Shown piece by piece: positions 33,750 to 44,674 of a stretch of 64,000 nt of DNA. Under the pieces are notes generated by a model. The model saw nothing but the letters and a program-made list of their open reading frames with translations, searched no databases and had not been told where the DNA came from. Source of the DNA: Kondoa malvinella (Eukaryota; Basidiomycota; Agaricostilbomycetes; Agaricostilbales; Kondoaceae); contig BCIM01000008.1 in the NCBI GenBank assembly GCA_039545315.1, forward strand, positions 62,001 through 126,000, written 5' to 3'. Each line of letters starts with the position of its first letter. Position 1 is the first letter of the stretch. The translations under genes and the position numbers were made by a program.

Positions 33750-35682
33750 CTACGCCTCAGTCTTGACTTCTTTCATTTCCTCTTCCTTCTGCTCTCCACC
33801 CTTCATCTCTTGTACACCCACGAGCTCACTCTCACTCCCTCCAGCAGGTGGAGGATCAGCTCCACTCATTGCAGCTGCACCAGAGAATCGCTTCATCCTT
33901 TCAGTCAGCCTCGCAGTCTCTTCTTCCTTTGCTTTTAGCTTGGCTTGCAGGTCTTCACCTGACATGGTAGCTGTTGAAGCGGTCGTATTAAAAGTCTGAG
34001 AACGATGAGATGATTTGTTATTGAGCTTGCGCGAAGGTGGGTGAGTAAAGTGGCAGTCCGCTGTCAGGTTTCCAAGTCACGCATCAGTAACAAAAGAAAC
34101 GAGCATGATGAGAACTGACGTCGTGTGCAACCAGCACCAAATCTGCATGGTGTGAGGTTTGCGCTTCCCGAATGGGCATTATGACGAGGTTTAGAATCCC
34201 ATGGATGAGTAAACATGCAGTCTGGTCGAGTGCAAGCTGCTCCGAACTGTCCATGAAAGCAAACAAATTAGCTAAAGCTAAGTCAGAGAGCTTTGCTACG
34301 GACCTTGCAATGCGTTGGGTTCTTTTCTCTTCCACCTTGATGCGGTGGAGCATGCTTGAACCCTCCAGAAGGACCCGGGCCAGCATTCAGACCAGGCGCA
34401 GGCGGGACCGAGTTGGCAGGATCTTTTGCTCTTGGTGAGATGTGACTTTTCGGGCAATCCTGTAAATCGAACCAATTCATTAGATTTGGGAGAAACCTCG
34501 ATACTGGGCAAGACTTACGGCATCGCTGCACGCTAATTGCTCTTGACAAGGTTCACTGCTCAACACCAACCCGCTTTCTTTGCTTGCAGCAGGAGAAGGA
34601 TGAGCAAATCTACAATACGCATTGGTGCATTCTACGCCATGCTTGCACAGGGCTTCATTCGAAGGTCGTTCAGGTACAGGATGCAATAGTTGTGGTGGTT
34701 GCGGCGCTTGAAAGTTGCCTCCAGGCGACATGGGTGCTTGTTGGTTGTAAAATTGTTGTTGGTTCTGTTGAGGGAAAGGCATGAATTGAGGTGGTGCGCC
34801 TGGGTAAGGAAAGAAGGCCATTTGAGGTGGTTGACCTGGACCGGGTGAGAAGGGCATCATTTGTTGCTGCGATGGTCGTCGTTGGCCCGTGACTTGATCT
34901 ATTTGCATCTGAACCTTGACAGCGGGATTAGTGTAAGATTGGTTATGATTAGGCTAGACGCACCATATCAGGCATCATCATAGGGAAGAAGCCAGGGTTG
35001 CCCATCATCTGCTGCGGCATTTGTTGATACGGCTGAGGACCTAGTCGATCAAACAAGGGCTGGCCATCTCTATGCATGCCTTTGCGCGTAGGTATACCAC
35101 CTGTTGGATCACCATCTGTCGGACCAGGGTTCCTTGGACCAGTAGGCGCACCAGCAGGGGGATCCATCCTTTGCCTCTGACTATCTCTTCCAGATGAACC
35201 ATCATTTGGCCTTTTCACCCCCGCTATTGCTGATCCAAACACACCACTCTGACCACCTCTACCTGATGTAGCGCCTCTAATCTGACCAAACGCATTCCGT
35301 GTCCTTCCTTCCGATTCGAGCGTAGGTATTGGTTGAGGCGGGGGAGGACCATATGACAGCGCAGGCTTGCTGTGAGGATACTGAGCTGCTACAGTATTAA
35401 ACAGCCAAGTAGTGAAGGCAACGTCAAAATCAGGTCCAATGAGGTCTGCGAGTTCTGCGTTGATTTGCGCTGGTGACTTGTTGTTGCAGACCATGACAAA
35501 GACGAACTCGGCCTAAGAGTACACAATGTGAGCGAGGGGTAACTACTTGACAGCACAGGCAAGAAACGGACCATGACTTCGTCTCCTTCTGAAGCATATC
35601 CTCGCGAAACCAAGTCTGCTTGGATCGTGTCTTGCAGCGCTTTCGCTCCAGGCGTATTCTGGATAATTTCACCAGAGCTCAT
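33750..35682 (-). CDS. NAB2: Nab2-like poly(A) RNA-binding zinc-finger protein
   Basis: N-terminal helical PWI-like domain (MSSGEIIQNTPGAK; FVFVMVCNNKSPAQINAELA; FDVAFTTWLFNTVAAQ), then a Pro/Gly/Gln/Met-rich linker (QQMMPFSPGPGQPPQM) and tandem CCCH fingers with C-x5-C-x4/5-C-x3-H spacing: CKHGVECTNAYCRFAH, CSDADCPKSH, CKFGAACTRPDCMFTH and CRFGAGCTRPDCHFTH. The last is created by splicing over a 59-nt intron starting gtcagt. The frame then runs through MSGEDLQAKLKAKEEE to 33750; that downstream stretch looks like its own 71-codon gene but is the C-terminus. Nab2/ZC3H14 proteins bind poly(A), limit tail length and aid mRNA export. About 500 residues. The gap 33440-33749 to the GYF gene holds nothing else. 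Confidence 0.86.
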
Positions 35683-36678
35683 CTTGCGCTGTCTTGAAGG
35701 TTGAAAAGAGAGAAGCTTAAGACGGAAACGAGGCAAGAAGGAGGGAAATTCTGACGGGCTTCGTCACGTTGACGAGACATCCGCCGTGGCAAATTTCAGC
35801 CGCAAAGTGACTTGACAGAGTGAGTCCTTGCCTAGGTACTAGCTGCAAGCATATTATCATGCACAGTGCTTCTTTCCTCCGCTATGCTGTTCCGCTTGTC
35901 GGCGTTCGCAACGGAGTTCTGGCCGGACATTGTTCATGCTCTAGAGCGTCTGTGTCTAACACTGCTCTCGAGCGATGCTGGTAGCTGCTTGCAGATCGAG
36001 TTGAAGCACTGCAGTCCCCTATCTTTGGTTTCCCTTTCCTTGCTTTACCGATCTTGCGAATACTTTGAGCGCAGGCTTTGCTCGCTCCTCTCTGTTTCCT
36101 CTCTTCTGTTGCGCTTTGATCATCTTGACCAGTCTGCTGGTCCGCTCGGCTCTCTCTCTTTCTCATAATGTCGTAATGCCCCCTCTCAAGAATCAGCAAA
36201 AGTTGCCGAGGCTATGAAGCTAAGCATCATTGTGAGCGCTTCCACCTGTTGCTCATGGCTAAGTTCATAATGGCCGCCTTAGTACAAGCTCTGATAGACT
36301 CCTGGATCCCTTTGTTCCGCTTTAAGGTTCAAAGAATGGCTCTTCTGGCTTCATCCCGGACCTCTCTCGCCGTCTTCAGCTCGACTCTTTTCGGCCCTCA
36401 TTGATTCTTCATTCTAATGCTGACCAATCAATCCAAGAGACAAACAGCTGCTCGCCGGTCAATGGCGATACCTTCGATAATTCGTTCGCCAAGGACAATG
36501 GACTAAGGATCCCTCAACCAAGAGATAAACATTCTGCCCTAGCTTCGGCAACAAGAGCTGAGAGCCGCTCAAATAAGCTAGAACAGCTCTTCTCGTATCG
36601 CCTCGTCCTCTATGACTTTCGGATTCCTCTCTCTCTTTCTCTCTTTTCTTCAACCAAATCTTTCCTCAGTGTTTCACT
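35683..36678. promoter_or_regulatory. 1-kb divergent intergenic region
   Basis: Between Nab2 (minus) and the small plus gene at 36679. Plus strand is markedly C/T-rich from 36050 to 36670 (ctctctctctttctc tracts), consistent with a long fungal leader. Plus frames at 35866 and 36401 are hydrophobic or Ser-rich byproducts of these tracts. Confidence 0.4.
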
Positions 36679-37053
36679 ATGGCCACCAATTTACCTCTTC
36701 GACCAAACGATATCCGAGGGCACCATGCACCCCCTTCCCCCTCGAATCAGCCTCCTCAGAAGATTCATAAAGGTGAGCTGCGTCCTAGCATCAGTTGTCC
36801 GAGTCGCTCAACCGTAGGCTCAGGTCCTAATACGGAACCTACCGGCAAAGGTATAGGCAGTCCTGCTCATACGGGTAAAGTCACGGAATTGCTCTCGACC
36901 GATAGACTGCTCACCATCTGTCCCTGTAGTACCTTCAATCTCGGCGGGTCAAATCCATCTACCGGTGGAGCGCCTTTCGGGTTCGACTATAATAGACCCT
37001 CTCATACAGTCGTCGGTCGGTCGCATGGTCTTGATTACTACATTGAGTACTGA
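36679..37053 (+). CDS. Hypothetical protein
   Basis: 124 codons from MATNLPLRPNDIRGHHAPP to DYYIEY-stop. Pro/Gly/Ser/Thr-rich, no signal peptide or membrane span, with GKVTELLSTDRLLTICPCSTFNLGG in the middle. A 45-nt element beginning gtgagc and ending cgtag inside it looks like an intron whose removal keeps the frame (HKG joined to SGPNTEP). The gene follows a C/T-rich leader. No family recognised. Retained as a gene because the start context and in-frame intron are plausible. Confidence 0.45.
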   Translation: MATNLPLRPNDIRGHHAPPSPSNQPPQKIHKGELRPSISCPSRSTVGSGPNTEPTGKGIGSPAHTGKVTELLSTDRLLTICPCSTFNLGGSNPSTGGAPFGFDYNRPSHTVVGRSHGLDYYIEY

Positions 37054-37331
37054 CATTTGTTCAGGCACTCCCGCGTGGCACCAAGCGCAACAATCTACTT
37101 CTGGTTGTTCGTCCAGCTTGCTTCTGATCGAGCAGTGCTGACGATTCGTGTGCTTCTCAGCCCACAAGCCTGGTCAGAAGCCAGTCTAGATATCTATCAC
37201 TGGACACAGGTCGCGGAATTGTAACAAACATTGAGATTGATTGCTTATGATTTCATTCTGTACATAGTTAGATGCAAAGCACACTTGTTATACGCTATTC
37301 TCGACTAAGTAGCGCTCCTTTTGCCCTCAGA

Positions 37332-39260
37332 CTATTCCGATGCCAATCCTCCAAACTCCAATGGCTTCTCACCCAAGAAGTTGACCAAGTGTACCTGATC
37401 TCTTAGACGAAAAAGAACCTTGAACGGATCTGGCGGACTAGCGAGTGCCGAGTGACGCGAAGAGCCGCTGATCGGATCAATGTTGGGTCCATCCGTGCCA
37501 GGTTCGGCGAGAAACTTGTACGAATGTATCAGGCGTACCAAAGTCAGGTAGAGCATACGATAGGTGAGGAAAGAAGCTGGACAATTGCGAGCGCCCAGAC
37601 CGAAGGTAAAGATATGGTACTTTGCGTTGGTCCTGGCGTCTTCCGTCAGCCATCGTTCAGGCAGGAATGAGTCTGGGTCGTCAAAGATCCGATGATCTAC
37701 ATTGTTATCAGATCATGTCACTGCATGTAGACCGTTCAGCTTACCGCGATTACAAGCCCAGACATTGAGAACGACCGAAGTCTTGGCCGGAATAGTTGTG
37801 CCCGCATAGTCGACATTGTGGTAAGCTGCTCTTGGTATACCGCTGCGTAGAGGTGGATAGCATCGCATGATCTCTTTGATGAAGGCTTCCACTAGCGGTA
37901 GTTGTGCTTCGTCCACATCTGGCCAATCCTTGCTGTCAGAACCAATTTGCTCGGTGATTGCTCGGTAAAGTCGGTCTTGCCAAGCAGGGTGTTGAATGAG
38001 ATAGGCAATGATCCAGCCCAATGTAGGCGTTGAAGAGTCGGCTCCAGCTATAATGGACAGAGAGACGCCAAGCTGTTCTTCTACACTGAGCCTGGTGTCG
38101 GCATCCTCTGTCATTTGTGTTTCAGCTACATACGAAACGGCGAGAGTAGACTGACTCATGACATTACCGATAATGCATGGTCGATCAGTCCCTTGACGAA
38201 TCCGATCTCTGAGCGAGTCCATGAGCTTATAGTTGTATTCCTTCCTCCTTCGACCGATGTCTTTTGCATGCGCAGAAGTCGCACTGAATGGGTTGAGACG
38301 TAGAAAAGGGAAAAAGTCGAGCAGATTCTCGGATGTAGACCGCAGCTTGGAGATTTCAGTCTCGACGTAGAGGATCTCGCGAAAGAGCGGATTGTCGTGA
38401 GAAAGTAGTCGTGTGCCGTAGTTGAGGTCAAGCGACATGTTCAGAGATAGATGGTAGAGTAGTTCCTGTAGTTGTCTTAGTCTGGTTTCGAAGATAGAGA
38501 CCGGTACGAACCTTCAATTCGACAGCTTTTTGACCATATGAGCCTTCTTCGAGGACTAAGCGAGTAAATTCGCGAGACTCAAAGTCCAAGATCTATTCAG
38601 GACGTCAAGTGTCCGCATCGACAAAAACACTGCTGTTACGAACCGGGGAGTATGTCTTGACCGCCGGTATATTCAAGGCTGTAGCAGCACTTCTACGTCT
38701 TCGCTTGCAACTTTCGTCCCAAGGAGAAGTACCAATTGAAAAGCTGGCTGTGCCCGAAGCTGTAGGATCTGCTTTCTTGATCGAATTGACTGTTTTACTA
38801 TAACTTTATCTGAGCTGTGAGACTGTTTGACCAGTGTACGAGCTTACTGAAAGGTGTGCAGAACTGGACGAGAGATGACAGCGCTGTGCTGATTGATGAA
38901 GAGCTCTTTGGCCGAAGACGAATCGTTTACTACGACGATGGGAACAATGCCGAATTGAACTAGAATACATATAAGCGAGAGTCTCTAGCGATGAGATCTA
39001 GATTACCTTGAAAGACGGGTCCATAAGTATTTGCCCAGATACGATAAATCTCCGAAGACGGCTTTCCTCTAACTTGATGGAGATTGCCTATGATGGGTAA
39101 TCCTCTAGGCCTGGCTCACACGTATATCAGGAGTCAATTGAAAGCTATGTTCAACCGCTTACCCTGGCAAATTTGGCACCCGAGCGGAAATCCTTATCCA
39201 TTCGTGCAGACACACATAAAGTAGCACGATGGCGATGAGGCCATACACAAGGTATAGCAT
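37332..39260 (-). CDS. Cytochrome P450 monooxygenase
   Basis: Haem-thiolate oxygenase anchored to the ER. N-terminal anchor MLYLVYGLIAIVLLYVCLH is followed by PNLPG spliced to PRGLPIIGNLHQV (proline-rich hinge), IYRIWANTYGPVFQ, the I-helix ADSSTPTLGW in place of A/G-G-x-D/E-T-T/S, the K-helix FIKEIMRCYPP (ExxR is E-I-M-R), PERWLTE, and the haem loop FTFGLGARNCPAS with the axial cysteine (normally F-x-x-G-x-R-x-C-x-G, here Ala after the Cys). About 520 residues in seven or so exons; stop at 37332. Substrate unknown, and no secondary-metabolism genes are adjacent. Its start is 275 bp from the divergently transcribed dipeptidase. Confidence 0.9.
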
Positions 39261-39535
39261 GCTAAGTGAGATGTGGTCTTATCAGGCGACAAATTGTTGG
39301 ACCTTGCAGATGAGTACAAAGCTTCCGCAGAGCATAATCACTTGAGCCTATCTGCTGATGGAGCGCCTTCGTATCCGGCAAGAGTGCAAGATTGCGCGCT
39401 ATCACACCATCGAAACCACGCGAGATAGGCAAGCACTTTCCGGCAAGCAAGATTCGGTGGGCTAGATCACGCAATCCGCCGAAGGCCAAGCAGGTCAATA
39501 ATTAAAGATACGGCAAAGCAGCAGAGCAAGGCAGG

Positions 39536-41285
39536 ATGGCATACAGGAGAAAGACACAAGACAGCGTGAACGACATCATAGAAAGACAAGACAAGAGAAC
39601 TTGGAATAAAGACAAGCAAGTCGTCTTGTTCAGCGAACCGAAACAATCCTTCTTCTGGCTGCGATTGGTCACTGTCGCTGGATTGGCCTCTTTGACATGG
39701 TATCTGAGCCTTGGGACGCTTGGGCAGAGAGCTCCGCTGTCTCTTGCGCAAACGGATTATGCTTCGCGAACTGAAAGGTGCGATTGCGCTCGCAGAAGAC
39801 ACCGAAGGCGCTGATGACGGCTTTAGGCTGTTGCAGCAGTATCCTGTGCTGGATGGACACAATGATTTGCCATATCTGTAAGTCGAAGGCCGTTGTTATG
39901 ACCAAGAACATGCTGAAGAGGGCGAAAACAGCATTCGCGTCGAAATGAAGAACAAGATCTATGATAATCGCTTTACGACTGGTCTAGTGGATGGCTTACT
40001 GTCGCATACGGATCTTCCGCGAATGAAGCAAGGTCATCTCGGCTACCAGTTCTGGTCGCTTTACATTCCATGCACTACAAAGACGGATTTCAACAAGCCA
40101 GACAATACCGTAAGGGACACCGTTGAGCAGCTCGATATCGCCCATCGTCTTTTCGCTATGTACGACGAGTTCGAGTATTGCGATAATGCAGCTTGTGCAA
40201 GAAAAGCGCGCAAAGCAGGAAAGATTGCCAGTATGCTAGGTGCTGAAGGTATGCACCAGGTTGGGAACAGCTTGGGAGTCGTTCGCAAGTCAGTCTTCTT
40301 CCTGTTTAATCATGTTCGACACTCATTCGCAGCAGATTCTATGACCTCGGTTTACGCTACATCACCCTCACACACAACTGTCCGAATGTCTTTGCAATGG
40401 ATTGGAATACCGTCACGAAAGGTGCTGAAGATACCGGTCTGACCGAATTCGGTAAAGAAGCTATTCGCGAAATGAATCGGCTAGGAATGCTTGTCGACTT
40501 GTCGCACGTCTCACACAAGACGATGCGCGACGTCATGGCTGTCACTCAGGCACCTGTCATGTTCTCGCATACTGCTGCCTATGGTGTTGCCCAGCATTTG
40601 CGCAATGTTCCAGATGATGTGCTTTTGCAAGTTGCGGCTAATCGAGGGGTTGTGATGGTCGCCTTCTTCAAACGATTCTTGACAAACACTGGACGAGAAG
40701 TGACTGTGGATGATGTAGCGGATCACATCTTGCACATTGTCAAAGTGACTGGCTCGTGAGTCTCTTCTCTCCTTCTACAGCAGGAAGACTCGGTTGACTC
40801 CTCTCTCTCATAGATGGGACTATGTTGGCCTCGGAGCAGACTTTGACGGTACACCCGACTTACCTGAGGGTGCGCTATGTCCCTCCTTTTCGATCACTCG
40901 ATCGACCTGTATGTCTGACTGGTACATCTGAATAGGGCTCAAAGACGTCTCGCAATATCCGAACCTGTTCATGAACTTGATGGGGCGAGGAGCTTCAGAA
41001 GAAGATCTGGCCAAGCTGTCAAGCGAGAACGCACTTCGTGTCTGGGAAGAAAATGAACGTACAGCGGCTCGACTTTCTGCCATTTCCAGACCAAATGAAG
41101 CTTCTTGGAGCGATCGCATATGGAAGGAGACTTACTTTGGTCTACCGTACAGTAAGCCCGATGCTTCATCCTCCATACAGCGGACTGATCATATGCATGT
41201 TGCAGTGTTTTCGGACTCGAAAGAAACCAGGTCGACGAGCGAACGTGGCGCACAAAGCAAAACAGGCATAGTAGAGGAAGTGTAA
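39536..41285 (+). CDS. Membrane dipeptidase (peptidase family M19)
   Basis: Zinc dipeptidase. The catalytic part reads [13 protein letters not shown] (His-x-Asp zinc ligands) spliced to [14 protein letters not shown], then [64 protein letters not shown], and after an intron [15 protein letters not shown]. All metal-binding motifs of renal-dipeptidase-like enzymes are present. An N-terminal segment from 39536 has a signal anchor ([22 protein letters not shown]) but is in a different frame from the catalytic domain, which opens at ATG 39759; I could find no normal-length intron to join them. The 3' end is also ambiguous (stop at 41271 with one more intron, or 41285). Confidence 0.85.
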
Positions 41286-41448
41286 TGATAGTTCAATGCT
41301 CGAAACTTTCAGCATCTCTTCGATGCAGTGACTTTTTCAGACGGCATAGGAAGGCGCTGTCAAAGTTCATGAAACGATACAAATTGCATGGACATCAGTC
41401 TATTCTTCCTTCAAGCTACTTCAGTCTGCAATCTACCCAATCCATCCA

Positions 41449-43815
41449 TCAGACAGTGTACCGGAAAGTATCGTAGCTTTCTCCCCGAACGAGTGCTTCA
41501 GCAGCTTCTTGATCAAATCGTCTGTTCTCCTTGCGCAGCCAGAGCGTATTGACTAGGCAATGCGGTCAGCTCAAGTATCACCATTGCCGAAATAGCAACA
41601 TACTGGTAGCAGTCGTAAAAGCCAAAGCTAAAGTGCCCATAGCGATTCCATGACCCATGCGATATTGTGGTGCTTGACTGAGTGGATAGATGTCTGTATA
41701 AGATTTCGGATAGGATAAGCTACGAGTAAGAAGCATGGGAAGACTTACAGGACCCTCCAATAGCTGCGAGATTGCCAAAAGCCACAGAAAAGCCCATACC
41801 CGTTGCACTGAACATACGCTCAGCCTCATCGTGACATATATAGGAGGGAGATCTTACCGAAGCGAATGGCCTCTGCAGTTGTTGCCGAACCATTGACTAG
41901 TAATCATATTGCCCCTAAAAAGTCTCGCCGTGAGCAGACTATGTGCTATCTGCTTAGGCGGCCTTACGCATAGACGGATAGTGTAATAAGCTGAGAACCA
42001 GTGATGAGGACGGTTCTGCATAGCAAATGCGCCTTGTGCTTACGAAAATGCCAAAGTAGCGCGCAGCGTTGTTGAGTGTGCCAATTTGGATAGCATAGCC
42101 GATCTGATATATAGGTCAGGCCTGGTGGCGGCGTCAGGTGAAGAGCTCACTATTCCCGTGACAGCAATGCCTTGCAGATAGATGCCTCTGCTCTGATGCT
42201 TGTCAGAGTAGTAACCAATGGTGATAGTTCTGGATCGATGAATAAGTGAAGCAACGGGCATCTCGGCACCGCATACCCAATGGCAGAAAAGAAGTAAGGC
42301 GGGACTGTGAGGAGCTGAGCAGAGGTGTTGCTGTACCCTAAGCCGGTGATGATAGAAGGCATGACTTGAAACACGTCGGTCCGATGTCCACATCGTGTAT
42401 TATGTACTCACAGACGGCAAAGGAAAAGATCTTGTTGCATACTCAGCTCGGAATTTGACCATGCAAAACAGAAGGCTCACAGGCAGACCGACGCCAATAG
42501 CCTGAATCACGAAAATTAGAACGGGTGAGACTTCTGGATGGTCAACGACTTGCCTGAGCTCCATTGAGCCACATGTAGGGCCACTTGAATGCAGATCTGA
42601 CTTCTGTCCAGGAGAATTCGGTCGATTCGTTAGGTCGATCATGCTCCAGAATCTGTCGAAGGGTGTCTTTATCTTCCTTTTTTAAGAATCGTGCAGTCTC
42701 AAAGTTGTCTTGCACCAAGTAGTACGCTAAGAATGCGACTCCGATAGTGATGAGACCTGTAATATCTGTCAATTCTTGTGTAGTATGATGTCAAGGGTCA
42801 ATGACTGACCTTCGATCAGGTATAGTGAACGCCATCTCTCAATTCCTGGAGTCTCGATGTTCATGATACCTCGAGCAATCAGACCACCGAAACAGCCCGC
42901 AGCAGAAGCAGAGGAGAAGAAGATAGCAAAGCGAAAGGCGGTTGAATGTCTTGGATACCAAAGCGAGATGATCTGCGCATTGTCAGATGCGTCACAACGG
43001 CTTGGACGAACTCACAAAGCAAATACCAGGAAACAAACAACTTTCTGTAAGTCCAAGGAAGACCCGTACGGCGACCAGACCTTCGCACTGGGTCAGTAGA
43101 GGACTGGATGATTGGCAAATGACCGACCTTCGCACTGGGTCAGTAGAGGACTGGATGATCGGCAAATGACCTACCAGCAAAGTTTTGGACTAGACAGGTC
43201 AACGTGGTGACAATGCCCCATGCGAGACACATGGTAGGCAGATATAGTGAAGGGCGTAGCTTTTTCAGAAAGATGTTTGAGAAAGCTTCCCAGCTTGACT
43301 TCCCGTCAGTAAGGGCTCCACCGAAATAGGAGAGAGAGCGAACGTCACGTATGAGGCATCTGTTCTCATGGTAAGTACTGCAGCGAAAAAAAGAGCCCCA
43401 AACACACAGAAGATAGACACGGCAATGTTGAATTGAATTGACGAGAGACCAAGATCGGTCGAGAGACCACCAAGACTAGCAAACCTTGAGCATAGAATTT
43501 TGGACAGGATTTCCGAGCCTACCGAGCATTTCCGATGTTGCCTCGCTGCCGAGCGATTCAGTAAATGCTACTAACATTGCTACAGACGCTCACATCAAGG
43601 AAAGACATGAGATACATCAGAGATAGGATCGGCAACACTACGGAGGCATATCAGTAAGAGTAGGTACAAGGTACTTCAAAGGACTTACCATTGAAGTCCA
43701 GCTTGCGCAAGATGCGCTTTCGCGTTACCGAATCAACCTCCAAGGATGACAGAGTCACAGGGACGCGTTCAGCATCCTTATCTTTGATTGAAGATGAATC
43801 TGCCGACGAAGACAT
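41449..43815 (-). CDS. MFS permease, anion:cation symporter (allantoate/vitamin) family
   Basis: Ten or more exons for about 500 residues, 12 helices. Start MSSSADSSSIKDKDAERVP and VTRKRILRKLDFN are followed by VLPILSLMYLMSFLDRS (the early signature of Dal5/Tna1/Vht1-type carriers), NFAGLVAVRVFLGLTESCLFPG, a central loop with ETARFLKKEDKDTLRQILEHD, FKWPYMWL, and a C-terminus TLWLRKENRRFDQEAAEAL ending RYTV-stop at 41449. Such permeases import allantoate, nicotinate, biotin or pantothenate. One intron (43081-43174) is a perfect tandem duplication of a 47-nt unit. It converges with the dipeptidase gene 163 bp away. Confidence 0.85.
43081..43174 (-). repeat. Tandemly duplicated spliceosomal intron (2 x 47 nt)
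   Basis: Copy A spans 43174-43128 and copy B 43127-43081 in transcript order. Both begin GT (gtaggtcatt; gtcggtcatt), contain ctctactgac as branch site and end gcgaag. They differ at two of 47 positions. Removing all 94 nt restores NFAG joined to LVAVRVFLG; removing only one copy shifts the frame. Confidence 0.85.
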
Positions 43816-44674
43816 GCTGAAGGATGCTTAGAACAGAGGAAGTAAAGGTGAAGGATGCCTTGGAATGGCAGGTATCGAAAAGAACCTCTTGCCGGGATCG
43901 TGCCATAGCTTGCGGGCATCGCGCGTCTCGGTGGGCAGAGCCAATTAGACGATATTGCGTGATGCCACAGGCAGATAAGAGCTCGGCAGCGGAATGAAGC
44001 CACGCGAGTTTTGCCTAGAGCACGCCATATCGCATTCCCGGAAAGCTAGATAAGACCGCAAGATTGGAAAAGCCGTGGCGCCTGCAGGCAGGAGAGCAGC
44101 TTCAAGCCACAGTCTGGGAAGATTATCAATCACTGTAAGCAGTAGGGATCGTTTGCAACTAGCAGATACCGGAGAGTGGAACTGTTGGACATCGCAGTCG
44201 ATAGAAGCAACAACAGAACTTGAGGACTGTATTGACCCTAAAGTCAAAATCATTTGCGGAAGACTTTCGAGACGCAAGCAGGCGATCCGCCAGAACTGAC
44301 AGTGGGAGAAGACAAGTCGCCGTGACAGGAAAGCGCAAGCAGGAGATGCCAGCGGCATTATAGGAGCAGCCAGAAGCTCGACAGCGTCTGAGGAGCGACC
44401 AGGGAGACTTGTGTTCGACCTACGACTTTTCACACTTTTTGCCCTCATTCGACGAGATTCGACTTGGATTTGGCGACGCAGTGCTTCTCATTGACAGTGT
44501 AGAACAGAAGCAATCGACTTTGTGAGCGCGTCCTACTTCGAAACAAAGAAAGCCGCGCTGAATTCGCGTTATCAAGCGCACGCGTCTCTGTTTGGCCAAA
44601 TCTTCAGTTCCGGCGTCGCGCACAGTCATATCTAGGCCTGCATTGGATACTGGTCAGAACGGCTGGGAAGCAAG
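43816..44674. promoter_or_regulatory. Divergent promoter region between the permease and Mbp1 genes
   Basis: About 860 bp with no convincing gene. An ACGCGT core (MCB element bound by Mbp1-type factors in yeasts) lies at 44580-44585, 90 bp before the Mbp1 start. The hexamer also occurs elsewhere in the window, so its significance is unproven. Confidence 0.35.

Noticed and set aside
33750..33965. Independent 71-residue gene (MSGEDLQAKLKAKEEE...)
   Set aside because: A clean intron joins it in frame to the last CCCH finger of the Nab2-like gene, so it is that gene's C-terminus.
44075..44450. Minus frame of 167 codons in the permease-Mbp1 gap as a gene
   Set aside because: No start context, signal or domain; runs against plus frames and includes likely promoter DNA.
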